DNA from: Luzula sylvatica
Lineage: Eukaryota; Streptophyta; Magnoliopsida; Poales; Juncaceae
Length of the DNA stretch: 64,000 nt
Reading direction: 5' to 3'
Assembly: GCA_946800325.1 (NCBI GenBank)
Contig: OX326958.1
Location: forward strand, 25,150,914 to 25,214,913
The translations under genes and the position numbers were made by a program. Shown here in pieces: positions 12,395 to 24,302 of the stretch. The number at the start of each line of letters is the position of its first letter. Within the stretch, counting starts at the first letter, position 1. The notes under the pieces were generated by a model that worked only from the letters and a program-made list of their open reading frames with translations, had not been told where the DNA came from and searched no databases.

Positions 12395-12420
12395 CGCCGC
12401 GAAGCACGGGTAATCTCTTA
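12393..12420 (+). mobile_element. Helitron-like 3' terminus
   Basis: ACCGCCGCGAAGCACGGGTA forms a short GC hairpin. It is followed by an AT-rich spacer and CTTAG before T, close to the canonical hairpin plus CTRR end of Helitrons. It resembles the clearer end at 22320-22349. Confidence 0.5.
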
Positions 12421-13220
12421 GTATCATATAAAAGTGAGATTTTGAACCTGGGTTCATCCATAAAATATAATATGCACATCAATTAATTAATAGTAGAGAA
12501 AAAGATATGAATAAAACTACAAGTTTTTTATTACTTCAATATTGTTATAAACTTGACTCATAAGAATTTTTAGGTGCTCTATAGATTTAATGCAATTAAT
12601 AGTCTCGATATTTGTTATAATTGTTAGTAAATACAACGTCTAAATTTCAAAATTATATTTGTAAATTAATACACACTCTGATATTGTGGCGGAAATGCCT
12701 AAAAAGCATGTGGTGACGTTTTATCTGGCTTAAAAAATAGTGCAAAACTTTATTTCTCCCACAAAGATTGCAAGGTACGAAACGACAAGTAATCAGAGAT
12801 ATATAATCACGATTACAAAAACTCAATGAAAAAAGAAAAATACACTACAATGGTTAAATTTGTTAGAGTTACCTCACTAAGATCAGTTTTCCATTAATAG
12901 CATCGACAACCCATATCTTGCAAGAAATAGATGGATTCTCGTCGAACCACGTTGAAAACCCCCTGTAATTCAAAAATTGTTTTTACAAAATATAAATCGA
13001 ATACATTAAATTGCCGACATCTTCACGTCCTGATTTATAAAAATAAAAGGACAAAAACAATTGGAAAGGAAGAATTGGAACATAATTATTAGCTTAGACC
13101 TACCAGTTGTTCCAGTGAGTCGTCCAAAAAACCACCTTTTTCATCCCATGCTTGCTTGCGAGCTCCAAAATTAAATTTTTAGAATCTGTTTCTCCAGGAA
13201 GCAATATCTCAGCTTTAAAC

Positions 13221-13569
13221 TGTTGATAAGCCAAGCCCAAAATAATAAATCAAGTTTAATTAGTCCATATAAGTTTAGGGAAAATTATTTTAAGGAAATA
13301 AATTTAGGAAATAACTATAGGACAGGTTTTATTATAAGGAAATTAGTTTAGAAAATAAGTTTAAGGCAAGATTTAATTCCTTGTATTCCGAGTTTATGTA
13401 GCCTATAAATAGGCCTTAGATGTTTATGAATTAATCACATTGAAATACATATCAAATATCAATTAGAAAACAGAGAAATAATTACAAGAGATTATTAGAA
13501 TTATAAGAGAGAATTTTGTTTATTAGAAATCCATATTTGAATCCATATTCGAATCCCATATTACCAACA
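13221..13569 (+). repeat. 5' LTR of copia 1
   Basis: 349 bp, TGTTGATAAGCC...TTACCAACA, with TATA-like CCTATAAATAGG at about 13403. Confidence 0.92.
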
Positions 13570-13571
13570 AA

Positions 13572-13589
13572 TTGACATCAGAGCGATGG
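13572..13589 (+). promoter_or_regulatory. Copia 1 primer-binding site
   Basis: TTGACATCAGAGCGATGG two bases after the LTR resembles the initiator tRNA-Met complement TGGTATCAGAGC used by plant copia elements. Confidence 0.75.
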
Positions 13590-16295
13590 CGAGTTCCGGG
13601 AGTGCTTTTGGCCATATACCGCTACCGCGATTGACGAAGACGAATTACGAAGTATGGAGTATCCAGATGCGGGCATCACTCGGTGCGCAAGATGTTTGGG
13701 AGATAGTCGAAGCTGGCTATGTGGAACCGGTTGCCGAAACGGAGCAGACGGTAAACCAGTTAAAAACAATGAAACAGAAACGAGTGAAGGACAAGACCGC
13801 CCTGTACCTGCTGTACCAAGCTGTAGACGAGTCGAGTTTTTCAGAAGATTGCCGGCGCAAAAACTTCGAAGGAAGCATGGGACACTTTGGAGAGAGTGTT
13901 CAAGGGTGCCGACCGAGTAAAACAAGTGAGGCTTCAGACTTTGCGAGGCGAATTGGAGTCCATGAAGATGAAGGAATCGGAGGGAGTGTCCGATTACATC
14001 TCGCGGGTACAAGCAGTGGCGAATCAGTTAAAGGGCAACGGAGAAGCTTTAACCGACACAAGAGTTGTTGAGAAGATTCTACGGTCTTTAACCAAAAAGT
14101 TCGAAAACGTGGTGTGCTCTATTGAAGAGTCGAAAGATTTAGATCAAATAACCATTGATGAATTGGCAGGTTCACTCGAAGCACACGAGCAGCGAAAGAA
14201 AAAGAAGGAGAACGAGTCACACCAGGAGGCTCTGCAAGTAAATGCGACCATAGATGAAGAGAAGGCGATGTACGCTGAGAACAATCGAGGAAGAGGGCGC
14301 GGCCGAGGAGGTCGATTTGGTGGTCGAGGCAGAGGCGGAAACTATAATTCCGAAGAAAAGAAGCAACCGAATCAGCAAAATTGGCGCGGCCGAGGACGAG
14401 GTCGTGGACGAGGAAGCTGGTCGAGTCGAGCAAGTGTCGAGTGTTATAACTGCGGCAAGCCTGGACACTACGCGAAGGAGTGCTGGTCCGAGAAAAAGGT
14501 AAAAGAAAATGCCAACCTAGTAGAGAAGGAGGCAAATGATGGTGTTCTCATGATGGCTCACAAAGATACCACATCGGAGAGCGATACGATCTGGTACGTC
14601 GACACCGGCGCAATCAACCACATGTGCGGACACAAAAATACCTTTTCGTAGAGATGAAGGAGATAGACGATGGGCACGTGTCATTTGGAGATGCGTCAAA
14701 GGTCCAAGTGAAGGACAAAGATAAAATTCGATTATATCAGAAGGATGGTAAAGAAGGACATATCGAAAATGTCTATTACGTGCCTGAGATGAAGAGCAAC
14801 ATAATCAGCATGGGGCAACTATTGGAGAGAGGATACTCGGTCTTCATGAAAGATCGAACGATGCAGCTGAAGGACAAGCGAGGTCAATTAGTTGCGCGTG
14901 TTGAGATGGCGAAGAATCGAATGTTCAAGCTCAACCTGAGAAGTGTGCAGAGAATGTGTTTACGAGTCGACATGGAGGACAAACCTTGGCTCTGGCATTT
15001 GCGGTTTGGACACTTGCACTATGGAGGCCTGCGAGAGTTGGCAATGAAGAACATGATGCACGGTCTGCCAGATATGGACTACACGAGCAGATTTTGCGAA
15101 GGTTGCGTACTCGGTAAACATGCAAGAGTCCCATTTCAGAAGAAGGCAAAATATAAAGCAGCAAACCCTCTCTAGCTGGTGCACACCGACATTTGTGGTC
15201 CGATCACACCGAAATCGTTTAGAGAGAAAAGATATTTTATTATATTAGTTGATGATTACACTAGGAGGACCTGGGTTTATTTTTTGAAGGAAAAATCCGA
15301 GGCATTCGAAGTGTTCAAGAGGTTCAAGGTGCTTGTCGAGAAGATGACCTGTGCTTGTCGAGAAGAGGACCTGGGTTTATTTATTATACATCAAAGCTTT
15401 GCGGTCAGATAGAGGTGGTGAGTACACATCAACCACGTTTACGAGTTTTTGTGAGGAGCAAGGAATTAAGAGATTCTTGACTGCGCCGTACTCGCCTCAG
15501 CAAAATGGTGTGGCCGAGCGGAAGAACCGGACCATCCTCGACATGGTTTGATCGATGTTGAAGAGCAAAGGAGTGCCAAAAGAATTTTGGGCCGAGGCGG
15601 TACAGTGTGCGGTGTATGTACAAAATCGATATCCTCATGCAAAATTAGGCGAGAAAACACCTCAAGAAGCTTGGAGCAGTCAGAAACCGACGGTGTCGCA
15701 TTTCAAGGTGTTCGGAAGTGTGGCATATGCACATGTACCGGATCAAAGGAGGACGAAGCTCAATGATAAAAGCAAGAAGTTCTTGTTCATTGGATTTGAC
15801 GAGAAAACGAAGGCATACAAGTTGTACGACCCGATTGAAAGAAATGTTGTGGTGAGTCGAGATGTCCATGTGAATGAGAAGAGCGCATGAGACTGGAGTA
15901 AGAAGTGCGAGATGGAGGATGAGGACGCCGAGTCAGACGAGTCCGAGAAAGAAGAATCATCAGCTGTTGTACCGACTAGCCCCGCAATACCTGATGAAGA
16001 AGACGAGCCGAGACAGACGCGCACAAGGAGCCTACAAGAGATGTACGATGCAACCAGTGAGGTACATCTTGTTTGTCTTTTGGCAGATGCGGAGAATATT
16101 TCCTTTGAAGAAGCTGTGAGAAACAAGAAATGGCGAGCCGCGATGGATGAAGAGATTGGGGCTATCGAGAAAAACAAGACGTGGGACTTGGTCGAATTAT
16201 CAGAAGGATGCATACCCATAGGAGTCAAGCGGGTGTACAAGAAAAAGAAATTTTTTCAAGACGATGATCGGGATGAAGAAGAGGCTTGTGCTTAA
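13586..16295 (+). pseudogene. Copia 1 gag-protease-integrase remnant
   Basis: Gag starts MASSGSAFGHIPLPRLTKTN at 13586, shifts frame near 13840 and continues in the 13887-14651 frame with an RGG-rich stretch and one zinc knuckle, CYNCGKPGHYAKEC. The protease active site is WYVDTGAINHMCG. After a frameshift near 14640 the integrase follows: HLRFGH and the zinc-binding HHCC region, then [25 protein letters not shown] and [14 protein letters not shown], giving the D-D-E core. Stops occur at 15173-15175 and 15549-15551 (in DMV-stop-SML), and a ~23-bp internal duplication near 15330-15375 breaks the core. Coding ends at the RT entrance. It cannot transpose without help. Confidence 0.9.
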
Positions 16296-16305
16296 GGGAG
16301 GAATT

Positions 16306-16667
16306 TGTTGACAAGCCCAAACCCAAAATAATAAATCAAGTTTATTTAGCCCATATAAGTTTAGGGAAAATTATTTTAAGGAAAGAAATTTAGGAAATAA
16401 TTATAGGACAGGTTTTATTATAAGGAAATTAGTTTAGGAAATAAGTTTAAGGCAATGTTTAATTCCTTGTATTCCAAGTTTATGGAGCCTATAAATAGGT
16501 GTTAGATGTTTAGGAATTAATCACATTGAAATACATATCAAATATCAATTAGAAAAGGGAGAAAGACTTACAAGAGATTATTAGAATTATAAGAGAGAGT
16601 TTTGTTTAAAGTTTTGTTTATTAGAAATCCATATTTGAATATATATTCGAATGCCATATTACCAACA
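16306..16667 (+). repeat. 3' LTR of copia 1
   Basis: 362 bp. It has a 13-bp extra repeat (AAAGTTTTGTTTA) relative to the 5' LTR and several substitutions, so it is an older insertion than the Athila-like element. Confidence 0.92.
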
Positions 16668-16672
16668 TAAAC

Positions 16673-17932
16673 TACATATACACACAAAAAAAAATTAAGT
16701 CTCAAATAACAAATCATGCAATTCTCTTATGAGAACTTTTTGGCTCTATTAACTTATAACTCATACTTATTTCTTAATGAACTTAAGTTATATAAATCCT
16801 ACTAACTTGCATGTAGTCGACTAACTAAATTGCTTGTGCTTAGATTTCTCATGATTCTAATATGAACGCAAAAAAACCTATAAAAGACATCATCGTAAAT
16901 ATCCATAGTATATGTTTGTTGTCTAACCTTTGAGGTGTCAATATTCTATATCTCAATAACTCTAAAAAGAGAAAAATATGTTGTGAAAAATTAGGTATGC
17001 CCACAAAATTTTCTTTTGGAATTTCGTCGAACACCTGACGTGAAATTTTTCATAATTCAACTACTCAAATTAGAAACTTTTCCTTATAATTGTCTTTTGT
17101 GAGTTGTATAATTTATCGCTTGGAAGTTTGTTATGTAAAATTATGTGGTTTGTGATACTAATATGAGTGCTAAATGTTAAATCATAGAAATGCATGCAAA
17201 GTGTTCGATAAAATTTCTATGAGGGATAAATTTTCTGATACTGGTACACCAATAATTTGCCGCAACACCTTGATAGTTAAATTTTTTTTATTGTTGCAGA
17301 AAATAAAAAGACCATGAAAAATATCATTGAGCACTAGAATTACAAAGTGAGAATAATGTTTAGATTTAATAAGTGCTTGTCGGTTTTAAAATCACATTTA
17401 CAATCTTTTTCATCCTCTTTTTTTTTGAGTATGTTTCTTTGTCATTTATTTATATTTTCTGAATATTTTTTGGACTTTTTTTGAGCGTTGTCAATTATAA
17501 ATTTACAGAGAAAACCTTCTTCTCAAAAGCAAAAAAAAGAGACTTCACCTTTTTCTGTGCACATCTTGGGAGGTACTCTCCTTTAGCAGTTTTCATGAAG
17601 AATTCGTCAGTAGAACCTAGAATGACAAAAGTTTCAACATTTTTTATGAGCATGAAATTATTTAATTGAATGAAGAAAATACAAGGTTTAATTGCAATAT
17701 AAAGAAACTTGTATCAATTGTTAATTGATACAGAACTACATTATCTGAAAGATCTTGTATTGGCTTTTTATTTTCAACTTATATCACGAAAATTCTCGAA
17801 TCAAATCTGGCATCAAGAATTTGGGTTTAAAATAATGACATATAGATATCACAACAAACATGATATAGACTTCAAGCATACTAGATTAGTGCAATGAAGT
17901 AACTAGGCTAACACAATTTGGAAATGCAATAT
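16673..17932. other. AT-rich sequence, probably intron of the broken gene
   Basis: No convincing exon. A minus-strand stretch ending near 17030 (VFDEIPKENFVGIP after a CAG) could be one more small exon, but its boundaries are not supported. Confidence 0.35.
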
Positions 17933-19276
17933 GGGCATGTTTGATTTGAGGAATTTTGACTATCCATGTATTTCACAATCCAGGTGAGTTGTTTGGTTAG
18001 TTGGATTATAAAATCATGGATACATAATCCCTTGTTTGTTTCTTGTTTAAAAATACATGATTTTCATTTTTTATTCTAATTAGTTACGAAATGAATTTAA
18101 TAATTCAAAATCCAGGTGAATTGTTTGGTTGGTCACAATATTTTGAAATTTTGTAATTGAAAATGTAGAAAAAATATTTCATTAAAATTGATAAAAAAAT
18201 TATATTTTATTCTATCCATGTAATATTATATATTATTACAATGATATATAATATAATATTAAATATACAGATATAAGAGGATGGCTAAGATACTTAATTA
18301 AGTATCATGAGTTTGATACTTAAGGCTTTTGGGCCATTAGATTTGCTTTGAGATTTGTGCATTTAATGATTAGCATAAACTGATATGGTAATATTTAATG
18401 ATGAATATATATAGCATTAAAAACCACAAATCTCAAAGCAAATCTAATGGTTGAAAAATCCTAAGTATCAAACTCATGATACTTAATTGAGTATCTTAGC
18501 CATCCTCCAGATATAATATTATATTATATGAATTTAATAATTATAATATTGTTATATTATAAATAATGTATATTATTGTAGAAAATATATAATATTATAT
18601 CCATATAATTAATATAATATAATATAATATAATATACATTTTATTATAATATATAATAATAATTACTATTTTTTTGAATAAAATAATAATAATTACTATA
18701 ATATAATATTATTATATATTGAGAAGAAAAATATTATTAATACAATATTATAATTAATATAATTACTATAATAATATTGTTATACAATGGAGAAGAGAAA
18801 TATTATTAATGTAATGTATTATTTGTGATAATATATAATAATAATAATTAATATTATATTATATTGCTATATATGGAGAAGAGAAATATTATTATTAATA
18901 TTATATCATAATTAATATAATATTATATGGTTATACATGGAGAAGAGAAACATTATTAATATAATATTATAATTAATATAATATATAAATATAATTAACA
19001 TAAGATTATATTGTTATAGTATTATATTATTATCTTATTATTATATTAATTCATTATATTAATTATATGGTTGAGTTAGATCACAAATATAATATTATAT
19101 TGTTATCCATGGAGAAGAATTATACAACATCAAAATACCAATTTTAAAAGTGGATAACACTATCCATGGATATGACCAATATACATGGATAGTATTGAAA
19201 TATCAAACAAGGGATTTGTTGGTTATCCCGGATATGAAATACATATCCACCCTAATCCCACAAATCAAACATGCCC
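17933..19276. mobile_element. AT-rich TIR element, ~1344 bp
   Basis: The left end is GGGCATGTTTGATTTGAGG and the right end, reversed, is GGGCATGTTTGATTTGTGG. Similarity continues inward (ATCCATGTATTTCAC against ATATGTATTTCAT). Flanks share TAT, which fits a 3-bp TSD of the PIF/Harbinger kind. The interior is almost pure ATAATATTATAAT-type repeats with recurring GGAGAAGAGAAAYATTATTA units, and holds the nested MITE 18277-18507. Confidence 0.65.
18277..18507. mobile_element. Mutator-type foldback MITE, 231 bp, TSD CAGATATAA
   Basis: Perfect 9-bp TSDs CAGATATAA lie at 18268-18276 and 18508-18516. Terminal inverted repeats of about 90 bp begin GAGGATGGCTAAGATAC and pair with few mismatches, leaving a small loop. 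Confidence 0.9.
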
Positions 19277-19800
19277 TATATGGAGTTCAAGTCTATGGGA
19301 TTTGTAGGATCAAAAATCATGACAAAAAAAAATTAAGTTTGCAACAATATTGATTCAATTACTTGAAATTTGCATTTTTTATGCCTACAAAACTTTGAAG
19401 TATTACATGGAAAAATGCACTAGAACTACAAAGACAAGATAATAAATACAAATGATAGTTTACCTACTATTTGTATTTTGCCGGAGCATTTTTTTATAAA
19501 GTTTTGTTGGGATATTTGTGGATTTCAGAAGATCACATGTATATATGACAATAAATTTGGTAGACTACTATATTTACATCATACTAGAAATAACTTAATT
19601 TGAGTTCAACATATGTCGTTCAAATCTTTCAAATATGGACAAATATATTAATGAAGTTTGCAATAATATATAGGAATATAATTGCTTGAAATTATATGAA
19701 TAACAGGTGCTTAAATAAGCAATAATTTCCAATTATATGTATCACACCAAATAGTTCAATAGAATAAATTTAAGTGCATGAAAGAAATAAAGATGCATAC
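19277..19800. other. AT-rich non-coding sequence
   Basis: Nothing recognisable. On the minus strand it would be intron following the exon at 19801. Confidence 0.4.
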
Positions 19801-20142
19801 CATAATAGTCGGTGATGATGATCTTAGTTTTATCGCTGTCAAAATGATCCAGCATCCATTCAAGAAGAGGTATTCCCCACTGAGGATAAGGATCCAGTGA
19901 CACGAATACGTTATCTAGGTTGTCACCCATTGCTCGGATGGATTTCACGCACACGAATCACAAGGATATTAGCTGCAACAATAGAATCACAACTACAATT
20001 TAAAGAAAAAGGGAATGTATGTGAGTTTTTAGTATTTAGAGTTTTTCAACAATGCAACTTACAGATTGTCGAGACCTTTTGCAAATGGAAAGAATATATT
20101 CGACTTTTATCTGAATACAAAAGCCCCTCATGAATAAAATAT

Positions 20143-20919
20143 ATGGCTGGATGCACGACTTTGTAAAATAGGTATTCTTTTACGAGTAGTGATGTACATC
20201 CCCTAGAACTCTCCCCCCAACCTCTTGATGACATGACAAGATTTTTAAATTTTAAATTTAACACATTAATGCATGATTTAACACGTTCATTTATGATTTA
20301 ATCATTCTAATGTATGGTTTAACACTCAATTATAATTTCAAATCATAAATTAAATGATAGAAATATATATAAACATAACAATTAGTAAAATAAATAGAAC
20401 ATTGATTTTTCATAAAACAATTAATGATAGAAAAATAAATAAATGATGTAAAAGAATTAATGATACATAAAGTAATAGTATATACGTCGACAAAACTACC
20501 AAATATTAATCATTCATCACTAAACAATCCATTTATGAAGAAATAAGCAACATTGATAAATAAACAACAAGTTTGGTAGATTTACAAATAATTAATCATG
20601 TGGCATACTTGGACTATTTGAATTATGGGTACAAGGACGTCTTGCCAACTAAATATCTATAAAATAAGCAAGAAGCAAGGTCCAAAATTAATCATGTGGC
20701 ATACTTGGACTATTTGAATTATGGCATACTTGGACTATTTGAATTATGGGCACGAACAATAAGCTTGACAGGTCCAAAATAATTTAATAATATTGTTTAC
20801 TTTGATTAATTCGATCATATCTTTTTCATGGAACATATTATTTATGACTACAAATTTCCCAAGTCAGATCAAGATAGCATGCAGGTCAGTTTCATTGTCA
20901 ACTGTTGCGAGATATAATT
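20143..20919. other. Non-coding sequence with short direct repeats
   Basis: A unit of about 30 bp (CATACTTGGACTATTTGAAT core) occurs three times at roughly 20603-20755, partly in tandem. No gene is seen. Confidence 0.5.
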
Positions 20920-22260
20920 GTTCTCCCTTTAAAAAATGAATGTTTTTGAGCTTTTACATTGAGCCACCTCATCTTTGACTTTCTATCACACATATTAATA
21001 TTTATATAATTTTCATGTTTATTTTATGATTTGATTATATCCATTAATTTATATTATTTTTTTCATATTTGTTTTGTGATATGATTTCATATTTATTTTG
21101 TGATTTCATTAATTTATATCATGCTTTACGCATTTAATAATTTTCATATTTTTTGTGATACTCATTAATTTATTTTATGACATTATATCAAATTACACAT
21201 TTAATTTTTTTTATATTTGTTTTGTGATATTCATTAATTTATTTCATGATATGATTTCATATTTATTTTGTGATTTCATTAATTTGTATCATTCTTTAAG
21301 CATTTAATAATTTTCATATTTTTTGCGATATTCATTAATTTATTTTATATTATATCAAATTACACATTTAATTTTTTTCATATTTGTTTTGTGATATTCA
21401 TTAATTTATTTAATGATATGATTTCATATTTATTTTGTGATTTCATTAATTTATATCATTCTTTACGCATTTAATAATTTTCATATTTTTTGTGATATTC
21501 ATTAATTTATTTTATATTATATCAAATTAAACATTTAATTTTTTTCGTATTTGTTTTGTGATATTCATTAATTTATTTTATGATATGATTTCATATTTAT
21601 TTTGTGATTTCGTTAATTTATATCATTCTTTACGCATTTAATAATTTTCATATTTTTTTGTGATATTTATTAATTAATTTTACGATATGATATCAAAGTA
21701 CACATTGTTCTCTCTTTAAAGAATGAATGTTTTTGAGCTCCCACATTGAGACACCTCATCTTTGACTTTCTATCACACATATTAATATTTATATAATTTT
21801 CATGTTTATTTTATGATTTGATTATATCCATTAATTTATATCTTGTATCCATTAATTCATATCATGTTTTACTCATTTAACAATTTAATAATTTATTTTA
21901 TGATCTTTATATCATGTTCTACTTTAATTATATTAATATTTATATCATGTTTTCATATTTATTTTATGATTTCATATTTATTTTGTGATTTGATATTCAT
22001 TAATTTATATCATGCTTTACGCATTTAATAATTTTTCATATTTGTTTTGTGCTATTCATTAATTTATTTTATTAATATATTTTATGATATGATTTCATAT
22101 TTATTTTGTGATTTCATTAATTTATATCATGCTTTACGCATTTAATAATTTTCATATTTTTTTTGTAATATTCATCAATTTATTTTATGATATTATATCA
22201 AATTACACATTTAATAATTTTCATATTGGTTTTATGATACTTTTTCCGTAAACATAACAA
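20920..22260. repeat. ~168-bp tandem repeat array with a ~797-bp higher-order repeat
   Basis: ATGATTTCATATTTATTTTG starts at 21081, 21251, 21418, 21585 and 22089: spacings 170, 167, 167 and 504 (3 x 168). A longer block starting GTTCTC at 20920 recurs at 21717 (period ~797), so part of the array was duplicated as a unit. It is very AT-rich and without coding. Confidence 0.85.
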
Positions 22261-22317
22261 ATAACAATTAATAAGTGAATACACAATCTTTTATCTAATA
22301 CAAACAATTACATTAAA

Positions 22318-22349
22318 AATCCGCAGCGAAGCGCGGACAAATTTCCTAG
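22318..22349 (+). mobile_element. Helitron 3' terminus
   Basis: CCGCAGCGAAGCGCGG forms a stem-loop, followed by ACAAATTTC and CTAG before T, the canonical Helitron hairpin plus CTRR end. It closes the region containing the 168-bp array, so the array is probably Helitron internal sequence. The 5' terminus was not located. Confidence 0.7.
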
Positions 22350-22547
22350 TAATTTAAATGTTAATTGCCCCGAAATGAATCTTAATAAAACCTATCTATC
22401 TATCTATAGTACTAATGTTAAATGTTGGACCTTTTAACCAGCCTTCCACGTTGCCACTTTCCCAACCATTCGATCACCTCTTTCCCGGCCATTCGATCGT
22501 TAATAGTCCCCCAACACACACTCTCTTCGTTCTCTCTTTTTTACTTA
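22350..22547. other. Short spacer with a (CTAT)n run
   Basis: ACCTATCTATCTATCTATAG at about 22390 followed by a C-rich stretch. No gene. The CTAT start could be another Helitron 5' end, but a matching 3' end is not evident. Confidence 0.3.
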
Positions 22548-23825
22548 GGGGCTGTTTGGCAAGTGGAATTAGTAGAGTGGAATCGGATTATAAGGTGGAG
22601 GAGAAAAAAGTTCTGGAATTAGTAATTCCACAGTTTGTTTGGATGTCTGAATTATAAGATGCTGGAAAATCTAATTCTTTGTTTGGTTGAGTAGAATTTT
22701 TTGGGAATTTTGTTATTGAAAATGTAGAAATAATACATAATTAATATTAGTAAAAAAAATACAAATTATAGATATAATATAATAATATTATAACTTACAT
22801 TTTATATTATTACAATCATTTATTATTAATTATGTGGATACAATAATATAATATAATTATTATATATTATTACAGTAATGTATACAATATTATATTTATA
22901 ATATGGATATAATTATTATAATATAATAATTCATATTATTATTATAATATTTATAATTTTATATTAATAATATGGATATAATTATTATAATATAAATATT
23001 TTTCATTATAATATAATTAATATATGTTATTAATTACAATAATATATAATATTATAATAATAATACATATATAGTTATTACAATATAATTATTTTACCAT
23101 TACATAATTATTATATATTATTATAATAATATTTATAATTTTATATTAATTATATGGATATAATTATTATAATATAATTATTTCTATCATTATTATATAA
23201 TTATTATACATTATTATAATAATATTTATAATTTCATATTAATAATATTGATATAATTGCAATAATAAAATTATTTTTAGCATTATAATATAATTCTGAT
23301 GCATTATTATAATCATATATAATATTCTATTAATTATATGGATATAATTATTTTATATTATTATAATAATATTTATAACGTAATATTAATAATATTTATA
23401 TAATTGTTATAATATAATTATTTTATCATTATAATATAATTATTATAGTTTATTATAATAATATATAATATATTATTTAATCATAATAATTATATCCATA
23501 TAATATATTAAATAATAATATTATATGTATTGTTGTATTATTATAAAATTATATTTTATTCATATAATAGTATTATGTATGGTAATAAATGTAATATTAT
23601 ATTAATTATAGAGATTTAACAATTATAATACAATTGTTCTTTAATTAATCTTTTGCTCTACTTTGGCACTCCTCAAATTTGGAGAACCAAATTTTAATGG
23701 AAAAATGGAATTAGAAGATTCTAAGAATTATATATTTCCAATCTTCTACGCACAGCAAACAAGACATTTACTTTTGCATCATTTCAAAATTCTAATTCCA
23801 ACTCAAATTCCACCCTCCAAGCTAG
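22548..23825. mobile_element. Tourist-like (PIF/Harbinger) AT-rich element
   Basis: It starts GGGGCTGTTTGGCAAGTGG directly after TTA (22545-22547). The right side, reversed, carries GGTGGAATTTGAGTTGGAAT, similar to the left GTGGAATTAGTAGAGTGGAA. The extreme right terminus is unclear because another element begins at 23829. The interior is repetitive ATAATATAATTATT. Confidence 0.5.
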
Positions 23826-23828
23826 TTA

Positions 23829-24209
23829 GGGGCCGTTTGGTTGAAGCTTTGAAATATGCCTTGGAATATTATATGCCAAGGAATTCCATTCCATGGAATA
23901 ATATTCCATGGCATATACAATAGTCATGTTTGGTTGATGCATGTTCTTTTCCTACAAATTTAGAAATTATGTGAAATAAATAATTTTTTTGGAATAATTT
24001 TAGTTTTTAATATTTGAAGAGATAGAATGCCCATGGGAATGGAGAAAAGCCACCAATTTTGGTGGTTATCCTATTCCCATGAAATATGTCCATGGGCATC
24101 GTGGATGACGTTACTTTATTATCTGATGTCTGAACCAAACATGGGAATGAAATAATTTAGGATGGATGCTAAGGCATAGTAATTTCAAAGCACGAACCCA
24201 AACGCCCCC
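23829..24209. mobile_element. Tourist-like MITE, 381 bp, TSD TTA
   Basis: The ends are GGGGCCGTTTGGTTGAAGC and, reversed, GGGGGCGTTTGGGTTCGTGC, with TTA on both sides (23826-23828 and 24210-24212). The interior has TTCCATTCCATGGAATA-type palindromes. A diverged relative lies at ~59010-59366. Confidence 0.8.
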
Positions 24210-24302
24210 TTAGGGTTGGCCGAAATTTTGGGTTTCTCATCGAAGAGAGTTCTCATCCGGCAAGCTTCTCTCCAGGCCCGGGAAGGTAGAAAGTGGCGAA
24301 GG

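Larger units (their letters stand above)
13221..16667 (+). mobile_element. Ty1/copia element with RT and RNase H deleted, TSD TAAAC
   Basis: LTRs are 13221-13569 and 16306-16667, with perfect TSDs TAAAC at 13216-13220 and 16668-16672. A primer-binding site follows the 5' LTR and a polypurine tract AAGGGAGGAA precedes the 3' LTR. The interior carries gag, protease and integrase in order. Reverse transcriptase and RNase H are missing: coding jumps from the RT start (GVKRVYKKK) to the tail before the PPT. It is the same family as the copia at 31240-42745. Confidence 0.95.
12873..20142 (-). pseudogene. Unrecognised multi-exon gene, broken by a copia element
   Basis: Minus-strand exon candidates, upstream to downstream: about 20063-20142 (ends IYSFHLQKVSTI, donor GTAAGTTG); about 19801-19930 (SLDPYPQWGIPLLEWMLDHF, then KIIITDYY, donor GTATGC); 13104-13219 (AEILLPGETDSKNLILELAS, then VVFWTTHWNN); and 12873-12962 (GFSTWFDENPSISCKIWVVD, then GKLILV). 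The last two join in phase through a split Trp codon. The 13.1-kb exon originally had its acceptor TATATGTAG at about 16672-16680; copia 13221-16667 now separates acceptor from exon. The 19801 exon ends in a phase that does not fit the 13219 exon, so an exon is missing or wrong. I do not recognise the family. Confidence 0.45.

Noticed and set aside
14119..14535. Minus-strand ORFs opposite copia gag
   Set aside because: Antisense shadows of the RGG-rich and zinc-knuckle coding sequence.
20599..22250. Evenly spaced repeats that could suggest a CRISPR array
   Set aside because: Units are ~168 bp, contiguous and AT-rich with no unique spacers, in a plant genome: a satellite-like array.
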